Part shown: piece by piece, positions 8,175 through 17,863 of the stretch
How the letters are laid out: each line of letters starts with the position of its first letter
How positions within the stretch are numbered: the stretch's first letter is position 1
NCBI GenBank assembly: GCA_021413735.1
Contig: JAIOPV010000118.1
Span: 1-64,000, forward strand
DNA length: 64,000 nt
From: Planctomycetota bacterium
GTDB taxonomy: Bacteria; Planctomycetota; Planctomycetia; Gemmatales; Gemmataceae
Direction of reading: 5' to 3'
Notes under the pieces: model-generated
What the model was told of the DNA's origin: nothing
The model's input: the letters and a program-made list of their open reading frames with translations, nothing else
Database searches by the model: none
Position numbers and translations under genes: made by a program

Positions 8175-9181
8175 TTCCGCTCGATTCGGTCCAGATCAAT
8201 CGCTTGCTGGCGCTGGCAAACTTTGGGCCAGCGCTTGGCCTCACACCGCTTGCGGGCGGCAAGAACAACCGCGTCTATCGTGTTGAAACCGAGAACGGCG
8301 AAGCCGTTCTCAAAGTCTATTTCCGCCATCCGGACGATCCGCGGGATCGCCTCGGAACTGAGTTCAGTTTCTCGAGATTTGCATGGAGCAGCGGCATCCG
8401 TTGCGTCCCCGAACCCCTCGCCAACAACCCTGAGGCCGGGCTTGGGCTGTTTGAGTGCGTGACTGGGCAACCAGCTACGAGTATCACCGACGACTTGATT
8501 TCGCAGGCAATCGACTTCGTTCGCGAACTCAACGAATCCCGCTGGCGACCGCTCGCATCGCGTCTGCGGGTCGCCTCAGAAGCGTGCTTCAGCATCGCCG
8601 AGCATCTCGGCACTGTTGCCCGTCGTGTGGATCGGCTCACGCCTGTTACCGATCCTGAAGCCGCAACATTCGTGAAGCGAGAGCTCCTGCCCGCGTGGGA
8701 TGAGCTGCTGGTGGCCACACACTCCGCTATCAGTGACAACGGGTTGTCACTCGACCGCACACTTGACCCGACCGCTCTCTGCGTGTCGCCGTCAGACTTC
8801 GGCTTCCACAACGCTCTGCTCGAATTCGATGGCCGCGTGCGATTCCTCGACTTCGAGTACGCTGGCTGGGACGACCCCGCGAAACTCATCTGCGATTTCT
8901 TCTGCCAGCCAGCCGTTCCCGTTCCGATGCAGTTCTTTGACTCGTTCACGCAAGCCATTGCCGCGTGCTTCCCTGACCCGGAAACCGTGCTTCAGCGTGC
9001 GAAGTTGCTCATGCCGATCTACCGCGTGAAGTGGGTCTGCATTCGCTTGAACGAGTTCGTGCCGACGAGCGGCCAACGACGGCAATTCTCGCTGAGTGCG
9101 AACGAACTCGAAGCACGGCGAGCAACACAACTCAACGCGGCACAAGCCGCTCTTCACCAACTTCAGGAGGCCGCGGCATGA
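8171..9181 (+). CDS. APH/choline-kinase-fold phosphotransferase
   Basis: A 336-aa protein of the aminoglycoside phosphotransferase/choline kinase fold. The GTG at 8171 is chosen because it overlaps the HAD stop (GTGA), a pattern repeated in this operon. The phosphate-binding loop is GGKNNRVYRVE near residue 25, with the ATP-contacting Lys in AVLKVYFR. The catalytic loop reads SPSDFGFHN (usual HxDxxxxN; the His is Ser here) and the metal-binding Asp lies in FLDFEYAGWDDP. Probably phosphorylates a sugar, choline or ethanolamine-like substrate for a surface glycan; which one cannot be told. Confidence 0.8.
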   Translation: MIPLDSVQINRLLALANFGPALGLTPLAGGKNNRVYRVETENGEAVLKVYFRHPDDPRDRLGTEFSFSRFAWSSGIRCVPEPLANNPEAGLGLFECVTGQPATSITDDLISQAIDFVRELNESRWRPLASRLRVASEACFSIAEHLGTVARRVDRLTPVTDPEAATFVKRELLPAWDELLVATHSAISDNGLSLDRTLDPTALCVSPSDFGFHNALLEFDGRVRFLDFEYAGWDDPAKLICDFFCQPAVPVPMQFFDSFTQAIAACFPDPETVLQRAKLLMPIYRVKWVCIRLNEFVPTSGQRRQFSLSANELEARRATQLNAAQAALHQLQEAAA

Positions 9182-10167
9182 AAGTGGTCGTCCTCGGTGC
9201 GAACTCGTTCTCCGGGCAAGATTTCGTGGATCTTCTACTCGACGATCCCAAGTACAGTGTCGTCGGCGTCAGCCGTTCGGCGGAGCGTTCGGCGCTGTTC
9301 CTGAAGTATCGCACGCGACCCGAGTTGTCGTCCTATCGCTATCACCGTCTCGACATGAACCGCGATGGCGGTGATCTGCTTGCGCTGCTCGATCGGGAGC
9401 AACCCGAAGCGATCGTGAACTTCGCGGCACAGAGCGAAGTGGCTCCAAGTTGGGATCACCCCGAGCATTGGTTCCAGACGAACACCGTGGCTCTCGCAAA
9501 GCTCGTGAACCACCTTCGCAAGCAGAAGTACCTCAAGCGATACCTGCACGTTTCGTCGCCGGAAGCCTACGGCACTTGCGTCGGTCGCGTAACGGAAGAT
9601 GCCCCGCTGAACCCCAGCACTCCCTACGCCGCGAGCAAGGCCGCAGCCGATTTCCTCCTGAAGACCTACGCGAAACAGTTCGGCTTCCCGCTGCTGACGG
9701 TGCGAGCCACAAACGTCTACGGTGCCCGGCAGCAGTTGTTCAAGATCATCCCGCGGTCGGCGATCTACATGAAACTCGGCACCCCGATCGAACTGCACGG
9801 CGGCGGCCGAGCGGTGAAGTCGTACATCCACATCCGCGATGTGTCTCGTGGCGAAAAGCTCATCCTCGAACGCGGCAAGCTCGGCCAGATTTACAACCTC
9901 TCGCCAGATGCTGGCGTCGAAGTGCGTGAAGTGGTGCGGCTCATGTGCGACCGCCTCGGCAAGCGTTTCGACGACGCCACCCGCACCGTGGATGAACGCC
10001 CAGGTCAGGACGCCGCGTATGTGATCGACTCAACGAAAGCTCGCACCGAACTCGGTTGGGAATCAACCGTCTCGCTCGAAACGGGACTCGGCGAGGTTGT
10101 GTCGTGGGTGAACGAATACTGGTCTGAGATTCAAAGCCAATCGCTGCAATACAAACACGCCGCATGA
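9178..10167 (+). CDS. NAD-dependent epimerase/dehydratase (GDP-mannose 4,6-dehydratase-like SDR)
   Basis: A 329-aa extended SDR. The ATG at 9178 overlaps the preceding stop by ATGA and puts the Rossmann loop VLGANSFSGQDF at the very N-terminus, as expected. The catalytic triad is Ser in HVSSPEAYG, and YAASK (about residues 145-149). The AxxxxYG segment and RATNVYGARQQ fit the GDP-mannose dehydratase/RmlB branch. A nucleotide-sugar 4,6-dehydratase or 4-reductase/epimerase is likely; GDP versus dTDP preference is not decidable by eye. It sits directly before two C-methyltransferase-type genes and WbuC, consistent with deoxysugar synthesis. Confidence 0.85.
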   Translation: MKVVVLGANSFSGQDFVDLLLDDPKYSVVGVSRSAERSALFLKYRTRPELSSYRYHRLDMNRDGGDLLALLDREQPEAIVNFAAQSEVAPSWDHPEHWFQTNTVALAKLVNHLRKQKYLKRYLHVSSPEAYGTCVGRVTEDAPLNPSTPYAASKAAADFLLKTYAKQFGFPLLTVRATNVYGARQQLFKIIPRSAIYMKLGTPIELHGGGRAVKSYIHIRDVSRGEKLILERGKLGQIYNLSPDAGVEVREVVRLMCDRLGKRFDDATRTVDERPGQDAAYVIDSTKARTELGWESTVSLETGLGEVVSWVNEYWSEIQSQSLQYKHAA

Positions 10168-10177
10168 GGACATTCGC

Positions 10178-11386
10178 ATGAGACAGAACTGTCGCGTTTG
10201 CGGACGAATCGGCGTGCGGGAACATCTCGACTTCGGGCCGCAGGCGATTCGCAATCGGTTCCTACGTTCGGCCGACGAACTGGAATTCACTCATCGGCTG
10301 CGAATCGGTTACTGCGGCTCGTGCGGTATGGTGCAACTCACCGACCCACCGCCAGTGCGAGAAGTGCGACCGCAGTTCGAGTGGATCAGTTACAACGAGC
10401 CTGAACGCCACCTCGACGAGTTAGCCCGTGTGCTGGCGAAGCTGCCGAGTATCACTCGCGATTCCACCTTCGCGGGGCTCACGTACAAGGACGACTCCAC
10501 GCTCGCTCGCCTCAATCGCCTCGGCTTCGTGAACACTTGGCGACCTGACATCCGCACTGACCTTGGCATCGACTCGCCGTTCGCGGGCATCGAATCCGTG
10601 CAGGAAACGCTGCGATCTGAGACGGCTGACGCGCTCGCCGCGAAGTTCGGCCGCCCCGACGTGCTGCTTGCGCGTCACGTTCTCGAACACACGCACGACA
10701 CGCCGGCAGCGCTGGAGTGGGCCGCGAAGCTCGTGCGACCCGGTGGATATGTCGTCTTCGAAGTGCCCGACACCGTGCGAGCGTTGGATCGCCTCGATTA
10801 CACCACCGTCTGGGAAGAGCACACGCTGTACTTCACGCCAACCACGCTGCGTGCGTGCGTCGGACTCGGCGGTTTCGAGATCCTCGGGGTCGATACGTAT
10901 CCGTACACGCTCGAAAACTCGCTCGTGGTGATCGCTCGATCAGGAGCCGCGAGTTGGACACTTCCTAACGACGTTGCGGGGATGGCTCGCGCTGATCGCT
11001 TCGTGAGCGAGTTTCAACGCATCCGCGAACGCACCCGGCGACAACTCCGAGACCGTGGACGGGTGGCGATGCTCGGAGCGGGACACCTCACCGGGGCGTT
11101 CCTGAACCTGTACGGACTCGCGGAGCAGATCGAGTTCGTGACTGACGACAACGCGAACAAGCAGGGGCTATTCATGCCTGGCTCGCGATTGCCAATCCTG
11201 CCGAGTTCCGAACTCGTGAACCGCGACATCGACCTGTGCCTGATGACGGTTCGCCCCGAAATCGAGGACGCGGTCGCTGCGAAGAATGCTACGTTCACAG
11301 AACGCGGGGGCGTGCTGGCGTCTGTGTTTCCGGATAGCCCGTACTCGCTCGAACGTGCCAGTCGCCCCGTGGGAGTGCTGGCATGA
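10178..11386 (+). CDS. C-methyltransferase-family protein with degenerate SAM motif
   Basis: A 402-aa relative of the NDP-sugar C-methyltransferases (zinc-finger, methyltransferase, and C-terminal domains in that order). The N-terminal zinc ligands are CRVCG (residues 5-9) and YCGSCGM (about 46-52). The methyltransferase half has the motif-IV-like ARHVLEHTHD and RPGGYVVFEVPD, and the C-terminal domain has VAMLGAGHLTGAF and DDNANKQG. The glycine-rich SAM motif I that its neighbour at 12688 keeps (VADIGSNDG) is not recognisable; the corresponding stretch reads FAGLTYKDDSTLARL. It may have lost methyl transfer or bind cofactor differently. Ends in ATGA overlap with the WbuC gene. Confidence 0.78.
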   Translation: MRQNCRVCGRIGVREHLDFGPQAIRNRFLRSADELEFTHRLRIGYCGSCGMVQLTDPPPVREVRPQFEWISYNEPERHLDELARVLAKLPSITRDSTFAGLTYKDDSTLARLNRLGFVNTWRPDIRTDLGIDSPFAGIESVQETLRSETADALAAKFGRPDVLLARHVLEHTHDTPAALEWAAKLVRPGGYVVFEVPDTVRALDRLDYTTVWEEHTLYFTPTTLRACVGLGGFEILGVDTYPYTLENSLVVIARSGAASWTLPNDVAGMARADRFVSEFQRIRERTRRQLRDRGRVAMLGAGHLTGAFLNLYGLAEQIEFVTDDNANKQGLFMPGSRLPILPSSELVNRDIDLCLMTVRPEIEDAVAAKNATFTERGGVLASVFPDSPYSLERASRPVGVLA

Positions 11387-11916
11387 TTGCGACGATTCGC
11401 AGCGAAGAAGTGTTGGTTGCCGACGGGAGCGTGGTGCAAGTGACCGCTGCCGATGTGGCCGAGGTGGTGCGCCGTGGCACTCGCAGTTCACGCAAGCGAG
11501 CACGGCTCTGCACACACCCGAATGCCAGCGATTCACTTCACGAGATGCTGATTTGTCTCGCGCGTGGAACCTATGTGCGACCACACCGGCACACAGGGAA
11601 ATCCGAATCGTTCCACATCATTGAGGGCGAATTCGATGTCGTGTTGTTTCACGACGACGGCTCAATTCGCGAAGTGATCTGCATGGGGCCATATCACTCG
11701 GGCAAGACGTTCTTCTATCGCCTCATGGAACCGTGCTTCCACACAGTTCTTGTGAAGACGCCACACGTGCTGTTCCACGAAACCACCAACGGCCCGTTCA
11801 ATGCAGCTGACTCGGAGTTCGCTCCCTGGTCACCGGTTGAAGGCGACTCAACGGTGCCTGCGTATCTCGATGGTCTTCGAGCGATGACAACACGCGATCT
11901 CGGAGCTGTGGCGTGA
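11383..11916 (+). CDS. WbuC family cupin-fold metalloprotein
   Basis: A 177-aa protein with the WbuC cupin. The metal-binding cupin motif is visible as RPHRHTGKSESFHIIEGEF (about residues 66-84), with the typical N-terminal KRARLCTHPNASDSLHEML stretch. WbuC proteins occur in O-antigen and glycan loci but their reaction is not established. Joined by ATGA overlap to the gene before and GTGA to the gene after, so it is translated as part of the operon. Confidence 0.88.
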   Translation: MIATIRSEEVLVADGSVVQVTAADVAEVVRRGTRSSRKRARLCTHPNASDSLHEMLICLARGTYVRPHRHTGKSESFHIIEGEFDVVLFHDDGSIREVICMGPYHSGKTFFYRLMEPCFHTVLVKTPHVLFHETTNGPFNAADSEFAPWSPVEGDSTVPAYLDGLRAMTTRDLGAVA

Positions 11917-12662
11917 CACGCAAGCACTCGATCATCATCGGCGGCACGAAAGGCGTAGGCCGTGAACTTGCCGTCCTGCTCGCGTCGGCTGGGCAGCACG
12001 TCACGGCAGTTGGCCGTAACCCTGCTGAGTTCCCGCTGGTTGCTGATGGGCAAATCGAATATTTCACAGGAACCGCTGAAGAACCCGATGCGTTGCTCAT
12101 TGCACTTCGACAGCAAATCGAGAAACGCGGCAAGCTGTCGAGCCTTCTCTTTCTCCAGCGGTATCGCGGTAACGGCGACTCGTGGGGTGGCGAACTCGCG
12201 GTCGCGATGACCGCCACCAAGACGCTGCTCGAAGGCCTTGTGCCGCACTTCGACTTAACCAGCGACCGCTCCATTTGCATCGTGACCTCGAACGCGAGCT
12301 CGTTCGTCGCCCGCAACCAGACGCTCGCCTACCACACGTCGAAAGCCGCTCTCAAGCAGATGGCCCGCTACTACGCCGTGAAGTACGGACCGCAGGGCAT
12401 TCGCGTGAACGTGGTCGCCCCGTGTGCGTTCGTGAAATCGGAATCGGCTGTGTTCTACGCCGAGCAGACCGAGTTGCAGGCGATGTACGCGAAGATCACG
12501 CCGCTAGGTCGCATGGGCACCGCAAACGAAGTGGCGAAGACCTGTGCGTTCTTGTGCGGGCCAGATGCGTCGTTCATCACCGGCCAGGAAATCACGGTCG
12601 ATGGCGGGTTATCGCTGATGATGCAAGACGCCCTCGCTCGCGAAGTCACCGGGCTCACGTAA
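11913..12662 (+). CDS. SDR family oxidoreductase
   Basis: A 249-aa classical short-chain dehydrogenase starting at a GTG that overlaps the WbuC stop by GTGA. Cofactor loop IIIGGTKGVGREL (residues 6-18, the usual TGxxxGxG slightly changed), catalytic Ser in IVTSNASSFV, YHTSK (about residues 145-149), and the FabG-like tail FITGQEITVDGGLS. It probably oxidises or reduces a sugar hydroxyl/keto group in the pathway encoded here. Confidence 0.88.
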   Translation: MTRKHSIIIGGTKGVGRELAVLLASAGQHVTAVGRNPAEFPLVADGQIEYFTGTAEEPDALLIALRQQIEKRGKLSSLLFLQRYRGNGDSWGGELAVAMTATKTLLEGLVPHFDLTSDRSICIVTSNASSFVARNQTLAYHTSKAALKQMARYYAVKYGPQGIRVNVVAPCAFVKSESAVFYAEQTELQAMYAKITPLGRMGTANEVAKTCAFLCGPDASFITGQEITVDGGLSLMMQDALAREVTGLT

Positions 12663-12687
12663 CCGCGAATCATCCATGAGGTTCATC

Positions 12688-13950
12688 ATGCCAACAGCCA
12701 TTCAGCCTGGTTCGACGAAGCGAGCCACGCATTACAAAGCGACGCGGTGCCTGCTCTGTGGTTCCGGCGATCTCTCGTTGGTGTTGCCGCTCGCACATTC
12801 GGCAGTCGGCAATGACTACCTCCGCACACGGCAACAGCAAGATAAATTCGCCTTATCCCTGCACCTCTGCGGCGAGTGTGGCAACGTGCAGATCGAAGAC
12901 ATCGTGAACCCGGACCTGCTGTTCCGGGAGTACACTTACTCGACAACCTCATCACTCGGATTGGTGGAGCATTTCCGAAAGTACGCGGCCGAGATCGCGG
13001 CTCAAGTGGGTCTCACTGGTGGTTCGCTTGTCGCCGACATCGGCAGCAACGATGGCTCACTGTTGAAGGCTTTCGCAGAGCGTGGCTGCCGTGTGGTTGG
13101 CGTCGATCCCGCTGTCGAGATCGCGGCACGAGCGACGGCCGAAGGCGTTCCCACCGTTCCGGAATACTTCACGCCCGAAGTTGCCCAACGCGTTCGCGAC
13201 GAACACGGAGCCGCAAAGCTCATCACCGCGAATAACGTCTTCGCGCACTCGGATCAACTCCCCGCGATGGCCGACGCCGTGCGGCAACTCCTCGACGCTG
13301 ACGGACTCTTCACGTTCGAGGTTTCCTATCTGTTCGACATCGTGCAGAAGATGCTGTTCGACACCGTCTACCACGAACACCTCTGCTACCACTCCGTGCG
13401 ATCACTGCGGTCGTTCTTCGCTGTTCACGGATTGCAACTGATCGACGCACGCCGCATTCCCACGAAGGGCGGTTCGCTGAGGGGCACCGTTCAACTTGCT
13501 GGCGGCCCTCGCTCAGTGTCACCAGAAGTGGGGCGACTCATCGAATGGGAAAGCATCGTTCGGCTGCACAGCCCTGAAACGTTCCGAACATATGCTCGTC
13601 GAATCGAAGTAGCGAAAGAGCAATTCGGCTCGATTCTGGACCATTGCCGTGCAACTGGTAAAGTGATCGCGGGTTATGGTGCTTCGCCCACTGTGACCAC
13701 CCTGATTGACCAGTTCCATCTCGCCAACCGCCTGGATTTTCTGGTCGATGACAATCCCGTCAAGCAGAACACGTTCAGCCCGGGACATCACCTCCCGGTC
13801 TATCCCTCGGAAGCGCTTTACGAACGCGAGGCCGACGTGATCGCAGTGCTTGCCTGGCAGTACGCAGCACCGATCACAGCGAAGCATCGACGCTTTGCTG
13901 AGGCTAGCGGACGGTTCGTCGTGCCGTTGCCACAGTTGCAAGTCGTGTGA
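12688..13950 (+). CDS. class I SAM-dependent C-methyltransferase
   Basis: A 420-aa NDP-hexose C-methyltransferase-type enzyme. ATG 12688 is preferred to ATG 12676 because a GAGG lies 6 nt before it. Zinc ligands are CLLCG near residue 21 and CGECG near 62; SAM motif I is VADIGSNDGSL (about residues 111-121) followed by the acidic VVGVDPA; then NVFAHSDQL, VSYLFDIV and the conserved YHEHLCYHS of this family. The C-terminal domain has VIAGYGASPTVTTL and DDNPVKQ. Likely adds a methyl branch to a nucleotide-linked keto sugar. Longer paralogue of the protein at 10178-11386, which lacks motif I. Confidence 0.88.
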   Translation: MPTAIQPGSTKRATHYKATRCLLCGSGDLSLVLPLAHSAVGNDYLRTRQQQDKFALSLHLCGECGNVQIEDIVNPDLLFREYTYSTTSSLGLVEHFRKYAAEIAAQVGLTGGSLVADIGSNDGSLLKAFAERGCRVVGVDPAVEIAARATAEGVPTVPEYFTPEVAQRVRDEHGAAKLITANNVFAHSDQLPAMADAVRQLLDADGLFTFEVSYLFDIVQKMLFDTVYHEHLCYHSVRSLRSFFAVHGLQLIDARRIPTKGGSLRGTVQLAGGPRSVSPEVGRLIEWESIVRLHSPETFRTYARRIEVAKEQFGSILDHCRATGKVIAGYGASPTVTTLIDQFHLANRLDFLVDDNPVKQNTFSPGHHLPVYPSEALYEREADVIAVLAWQYAAPITAKHRRFAEASGRFVVPLPQLQVV

Positions 13951-14062
13951 TCCAGACCGGGTTGATATCGCCTTCGCGGGTGTGTTACCCTTCGGCCAAT
14001 TGAATGAGAAGGCGGCCTGCCGAGTTCTCATTCACACAGTTGACTCGCACAAGGGAATTGAA

Positions 14063-14836
14063 ATGGTGATCTTCGACGAGATCAACGAGGCCGCAGGCTT
14101 CTGTCTGGAATCGCTCACGCCCTCGGAACTGGAGTTTGTTCGCGGGTTGATCTTCGACCAATACCTTAGCCGCATCAAACAGCTTCAACCCGATCTCGTG
14201 CCCATTGCCCGCGAACGCGGCATCACACGCTACCACACGCTGCCGACGACGTTCGAGCACGGCAAGTCATGGCCGAAAGCAACTCGCTTGCTCGATCCGA
14301 AGCATGTTGCAGATTTTGCTCGTATGGGCTTCTTCCGACGAATTCAATCGCAGTTCGGGCCATCAACCGTCATCAGTCACGATGAACTGAACTGGCGGCT
14401 CGTGCGGCCGAACCAGCCGAACGACATCGGGCCGATTCACGCCGACAAATGGTTCTGGGATGCGGGCTACGGGTACGGCTCGATGCCCGCGAACTTCGAT
14501 CGCTTCAAGATTTGGATCGCGATTCACACCGAACCGGGAGCGAACGGATTGTGCGTGAAGCCCGGTTCGCACCGCCAGGAGTGGAAGCACCACTTCGAGG
14601 AAAAAGACGGCGTTTCCAAGCCCGTTTTCGACGAAGACCCTCACACGATCGAAACGGAACTGCTCCCGCTCGGCCCCGGCAAGCTCGTGATGTTCCACGA
14701 TGAACTGCTGCATGGTGGGGTCGTGAATCGAGGCAGCACTTGCCGCGTGAGCATCGAACTGACTGTGTTGTTCGACCGCAACGACGCCAGCACCCGAGCC
14801 ACGATGCTTCGACAAGAGTTGACCGCAGTCGCTTGA
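14063..14836 (+). CDS. phytanoyl-CoA dioxygenase (PhyH) family protein
   Basis: A 257-aa Fe(II)/2-oxoglutarate oxygenase. An open frame extends upstream to 13850, but ATG 14063 has AAGGGA 6 nt before it and the upstream part overlaps the preceding gene. Metal ligands: HAD in GPIHADKWFWD (about residues 117-127), distal His in FHDELLHGG, and Arg in STCRVSIEL. Placement inside the sugar operon suggests hydroxylation of a glycan, lipid or sugar-linked substrate; this is inference. Confidence 0.83.
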   Translation: MVIFDEINEAAGFCLESLTPSELEFVRGLIFDQYLSRIKQLQPDLVPIARERGITRYHTLPTTFEHGKSWPKATRLLDPKHVADFARMGFFRRIQSQFGPSTVISHDELNWRLVRPNQPNDIGPIHADKWFWDAGYGYGSMPANFDRFKIWIAIHTEPGANGLCVKPGSHRQEWKHHFEEKDGVSKPVFDEDPHTIETELLPLGPGKLVMFHDELLHGGVVNRGSTCRVSIELTVLFDRNDASTRATMLRQELTAVA

Positions 14837-14878
14837 ACAACCTGACCTGCCGACGACCCGGAACGGAGGCCGGGACCG

Positions 14879-16693
14879 ATGTTCTTTCACAAATACATTG
14901 CGGGTTCGCACCTCGCCTGGCTCTTCCTCAGTGCGAACATCTTGGTCACACTCAAGGCCCTCTGTCGGCCCTCGCGAACGTCGATCCGGGTTCTGCGTCA
15001 GGTCGCGATCCGTTGCCTTCTCGCGGCACACGCCTGGCTGCTGTTGCGTGGCAAAATTCGCGTGACTCGTGTTGTGAGGCTCTGCCTGTCGAGCGGAGTC
15101 ACCCGTGCGACTCTTGAGCGAAACCTCGAAGCGGCCGTTGCCCTCGCGGAGTGGGATATCGGTCGGCAGAAATTCGATCGTGCCGAAGCACTCATGACCA
15201 GGCACATCGACACGAACCCCAACCACCCACGAGCCGCGAAGTGCTTCGGGCTGCGGTCGCTCACGCACATCTGGCGCGGCAACCAGAACGAAACCATCCA
15301 CGACTTGACACGTTGTGCGGCGCTGCGACCGAGCTACGCACGCGGCTTCAACTTCCTTGCGAACCTCTCGCAGATCCACGGAATTCGCGGCGAGGTGACT
15401 GAAGCTCGCGACGCGATGGCGAAGCAATGCAAGGTTCGTCGCGACGAAGACCCGAGCGAATACCTCACTCGTATTTTGCTCGACCGCACAGATCGCTACC
15501 TCACGAACATTCCCACAAAAGACACTGTCGGCGTGATGTTCGGGGCGTATCACCAGGCGTTCGGGCATGCAATCCTCGACCCGTTCCACTTCTACAATCT
15601 GTTCCGCCACCGCTTCGATCATCTCGTAATCTTGCACCCCGGCCTGCTCGATTACTCGCGTGCGTCGTCGCACATGATCGCGGTTATGCAGCAGCACCTT
15701 GATCAGATCGGAGTGTTGCCAGGCGACCTGAATTACTTCCCATGGCAGAACCTCGGCGAACTCACAGCGGGGCGAATCACGTTTCTGTGCCACAATTACT
15801 GGTCGTTGAACCGCATGGCGTACCATGCCAGACGCGATCCATACCACCCGATGAGTATTGGCCGGCGATACGTGAAACTGCCCCCGAAGCTCGTCGATCG
15901 TGCCGAGTTGGTGTGCCGAAAGAACAAGCTCGATACGTCGCGCCCGGTGGTTGTGCTGCACGCCCGCTCGCACGGATACCACAAACTGCAAGTTCAATCG
16001 TTCCGAAATGTCGACGTGCGAAACTACATTCCCGCTGTTCGCCGCTTGATTGATCTTGGTTACAACGTGGTGCGAATCGGCGACAAGGAGATGACAAGTA
16101 TTCGCGATGACGTGCCCGGTGTCCTCGAACTTCCTTCGCTCGCGTGCTACGACCACTCGCTCGATGCGTACTTCCTGTCTCGGTGCAAATTCATGATGAG
16201 TTGCCAGTCGGGGCCGTGTTCCTTGGCCCGTGCGCTCGGCAAGCCGAACCTTGTGCTGAACGCGGTGTACCACCATACGATGCTGCCCGAAGTCGACGAG
16301 ATGTTTGTTTTCAAGCAGTATCGTGATGCCACGGGCTCGGCACTGAGTCTTGAGGAACTACTCGAACGCCGTTGCCATCTGTTCGACCGGAGTTCGCACT
16401 TCACGGATGCAGGAATCAGTCTCGAAGAGGCGAACGCCGATGAGATCCTGGCCGCGACTGAAGAGATGTTAAGTAGTTTGGAGACATCGCATCGCGAGGA
16501 CACGGACTCACAGGCGGCGTTCCGCAATTTGATGCTTCGCTATGCGGCTACTGCTCCGAACACGCATCCACTCGCCAGCAAGATGACCGACTACATCGGG
16601 TATGCGTTGCCGGAAGCTCGTGTGTCAGATGCCGTGTGCGAGATGCGGCCTGGATATGTCTCGGCTTCACGCCGCAAGGTTCGTGTAGCCTGA
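14879..16693 (+). CDS. TIGR04372-type glycosyltransferase with N-terminal membrane and TPR-like region
   Basis: A 604-aa protein. The N-terminus holds a hydrophobic segment (HLAWLFLSANILVTL, residues 10-24) and a helical region with TPR-like alternation (about 80-180). The C-terminal half matches the TIGR04372 putative glycosyltransferase pattern: VVVLHARSHGYHKL (about residue 358), a YNVVRIGDKEMTSI stretch, YDHSLDAYFLSRC, and the nucleotide-sugar-site-like SCQSGPCSLARALGKPNL. The family lies in surface polysaccharide loci; no acceptor or donor is known. 42 bp after the PhyH gene and 33 bp before a methyltransferase, on the same strand. Confidence 0.78.
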   Translation: MFFHKYIAGSHLAWLFLSANILVTLKALCRPSRTSIRVLRQVAIRCLLAAHAWLLLRGKIRVTRVVRLCLSSGVTRATLERNLEAAVALAEWDIGRQKFDRAEALMTRHIDTNPNHPRAAKCFGLRSLTHIWRGNQNETIHDLTRCAALRPSYARGFNFLANLSQIHGIRGEVTEARDAMAKQCKVRRDEDPSEYLTRILLDRTDRYLTNIPTKDTVGVMFGAYHQAFGHAILDPFHFYNLFRHRFDHLVILHPGLLDYSRASSHMIAVMQQHLDQIGVLPGDLNYFPWQNLGELTAGRITFLCHNYWSLNRMAYHARRDPYHPMSIGRRYVKLPPKLVDRAELVCRKNKLDTSRPVVVLHARSHGYHKLQVQSFRNVDVRNYIPAVRRLIDLGYNVVRIGDKEMTSIRDDVPGVLELPSLACYDHSLDAYFLSRCKFMMSCQSGPCSLARALGKPNLVLNAVYHHTMLPEVDEMFVFKQYRDATGSALSLEELLERRCHLFDRSSHFTDAGISLEEANADEILAATEEMLSSLETSHREDTDSQAAFRNLMLRYAATAPNTHPLASKMTDYIGYALPEARVSDAVCEMRPGYVSASRRKVRVA

Positions 16694-16726
16694 TTTGCCA
16701 CTGGCGAACAACCTGGAGGAACTACG

Positions 16727-17863
16727 ATGCCCCCCCTGACCGGACATCTCGAGTACTACAAGCAGCACGGCATCAACCCCGTTCGCTACGACACGTCGAA
16801 CTTGGGTTTGCACCTCGAACGCCGTGCGTCGCTGTATCGCACGCTGGGGATCACGCCCCTCGCGATCCGTGGTTCGCGGGTGTTGGAGGTCGCACCAGGA
16901 ACTGGTCAGAACAGTCTTTACCTTGCGAATCAACGGCCCGCGAGCCTCACGCTCGTCGAACCAAATCCGGCTGGTCAGCGTGACATCGCGGCAGTGTATG
17001 CGAATGCCGAGTGTGCAGTCGTTCCGGAGATCATCGCCTGCCAATTCGAGGAGTTTGAGCCAACACAACCGTTCGATCTGGTGGTGTGCGAGAACTGGCT
17101 TGGCGATTCAGACCATGAACGCGGCTTGCTCCGGAAGCTCGGCGGAATGGTTGCCGAGGGTGGACTTCTTGCAGTGACTGCGGTATCGCCTGTGGGGGTG
17201 CTACCGAATCTCCTCCGGCGGGCGTTGAGCAATCGGCTTGCACCGCCCACCGAAGCGTTTGCGGACCGAACGGCGATCTTGAGCCAGGCGTTTGGTTCGC
17301 ACCTTCGGACTGTGGGAGGCATGACTCGCAGCGTGACCGATTGGGTTCACGATAATATGCTGAACCCGGCGTACCTGGGTGTGATCCTGACCGTACCAAT
17401 GGTGTTGGATGATCTGGGGGCGAGTTTCGACGTGCTTGGTTCCAGTCCGCAGTTCGCACAAGACTGGCGATGGTTCAAGAGTCTGTGCGGCGAGAACCGC
17501 GACTTCAACCGCCACATTCTCGCGGAGTATCACGCGAACCTGCACAATTTCCTCGATCATCGCACGCAGTTGCCAGCCCGTGATGCTCGCCGGAACGCAC
17601 AACTGGAAGCGGGAGCATTAGTAGTCGCGGAATCGTTGCGAATGTGGGAGGCCAGTGAAGGCGATGGCGACGAAGTGGAGCTGACAGTTCGCAAGCTGAT
17701 CGCGGGAATCTGTGACCTGCCGACGGCTTACTCTTCCGCGTTGAACGAGTTCTTGGACGCCTTCGCGGAACCGAGGCTCACGGCCGAAACGGTTGCTGAG
17801 TTGCCACACTTCGGACCGCTGTTCGGTCGCGAAACGGTGTATTTGTCTTTCGAGAAAAAGTAG
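16727..17863 (+). CDS. class I SAM-dependent methyltransferase
   Basis: A 378-aa methyltransferase with SAM motif I VLEVAPGTGQNSLYL (about residues 51-65), an acidic post-I residue in LTLVEPNP, and motif IV FDLVVCENWLGD. The C-terminal 180 residues are helical and unassigned. A GGAGG Shine-Dalgarno precedes the ATG. Last gene of the plus-strand sugar operon. The acceptor is unknown; O- or N-methylation of a glycan residue is a context guess. Confidence 0.83.
   Translation: MPPLTGHLEYYKQHGINPVRYDTSNLGLHLERRASLYRTLGITPLAIRGSRVLEVAPGTGQNSLYLANQRPASLTLVEPNPAGQRDIAAVYANAECAVVPEIIACQFEEFEPTQPFDLVVCENWLGDSDHERGLLRKLGGMVAEGGLLAVTAVSPVGVLPNLLRRALSNRLAPPTEAFADRTAILSQAFGSHLRTVGGMTRSVTDWVHDNMLNPAYLGVILTVPMVLDDLGASFDVLGSSPQFAQDWRWFKSLCGENRDFNRHILAEYHANLHNFLDHRTQLPARDARRNAQLEAGALVVAESLRMWEASEGDGDEVELTVRKLIAGICDLPTAYSSALNEFLDAFAEPRLTAETVAELPHFGPLFGRETVYLSFEKK

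Noticed and set aside
14363-16276. Minus-strand 637-codon frame opposite the glycosyltransferase
   Set aside because: Covers two plus-strand genes with recognised motifs (PhyH, TIGR04372) and crosses their junction; a real gene would not.
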